Part shown: positions 63,956 to 64,000 of the stretch, one piece after another
Layout of the letters: each line of letters starts with the position of its first letter
How positions within the stretch are numbered: position 1 is the stretch's first letter
From: Cherax quadricarinatus
Taxonomy: Eukaryota; Arthropoda; Malacostraca; Decapoda; Parastacidae
Direction: 5' to 3'
DNA length: 64,000 nucleotides
Assembly (NCBI RefSeq): GCF_038502225.1
Contig: NC_091323.1
Coordinates: forward strand, 19,722,503 to 19,786,502
Position numbers and translations under genes: made by a program
Notes under the pieces: generated by a model
Told to the model about the DNA's origin: nothing
Database searches by the model: none
The model's input: the letters and a program-made list of their open reading frames with translations, nothing else

Positions 63956-64000
63956 ATATATTAAATATAGGGGGTGGTAGGAGAAAATTCTCAAACAGCT

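Overview
The window looks like nuclear, gene-poor heterochromatic DNA from an arthropod, most likely a decapod crustacean of crayfish type. I infer this from mixed (CA)n, (AT)n, (ATT)n and (GA)n microsatellites, tRNA-derived SINEs with ATT-rich tails, CR1/Jockey-like and RTE-like LINE fragments, a hAT relic, and degenerate CCTAA/TTAGG-like sequence (TTAGG is the usual arthropod telomere motif). No host gene, rRNA, functional tRNA, CRISPR array or bacterial operon is supported. By rough addition about half of the 64 kb is tandem repeat. Nearly all long open frames are artefacts of stop-free repeat units.

Layout. 1-5151: 19-bp satellite, then a 41-bp minisatellite. 5152-13385: SINEs, a LINE tail, CA-rich sequence and minisatellites of 37, 43, 17/34, 37 and 32 bp. 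13384-16480: 15-bp satellite that runs into a broken LINE reverse transcriptase (16481-17531) and its 3' tails. 18186-20108: G-rich ~37-bp array, joined directly to a 5.5-kb 23/19-bp satellite (20101-25567) that stops inside another LINE fragment. 25568-33165: decayed LINEs, SINE-like pieces, Penelope-like terminal repeats and older tandem repeats. 33289-33999: non-autonomous hAT element with 8-bp target duplication, inside a dispersed repeat whose empty form survives at about 47719. 34048-44092: eight minisatellites (31, 31, 22, 27, 32, 32, 40, 32 bp) separated by Penelope-like terminal repeats. 44093-58810: mixed fragments, including a CCCH/endonuclease LINE relic, a 22-bp array, a CR1-like LINE relic and a perfect 142-bp palindrome set in AT repeats. 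58917-62492: a nearly complete minus-strand RTE-type LINE with two frameshifts. 62493-63955: C-terminal part of another retroelement with a zinc-finger and restriction-like-endonuclease-type region.

The most unusual signal is a small hammerhead-ribozyme-like module (CTGANGA, stem II hairpin, GAAAC, self-complementary AACGTT). It recurs about 20 times on both strands, always in Penelope-like terminal-repeat sequence. It occurs as inverted pairs in ~200-370-bp hairpin elements. It is degenerate and tandem at 26428-26565. It also appears to have seeded two separate 32-bp tandem arrays (12852-13385 and 40106-40822); a third 32-bp array (42488-44092) starts just 3' of another copy. This suggests these retroelement ends act as a nursery for satellite DNA. 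All family names come from recognising motifs by eye; no database search was run.
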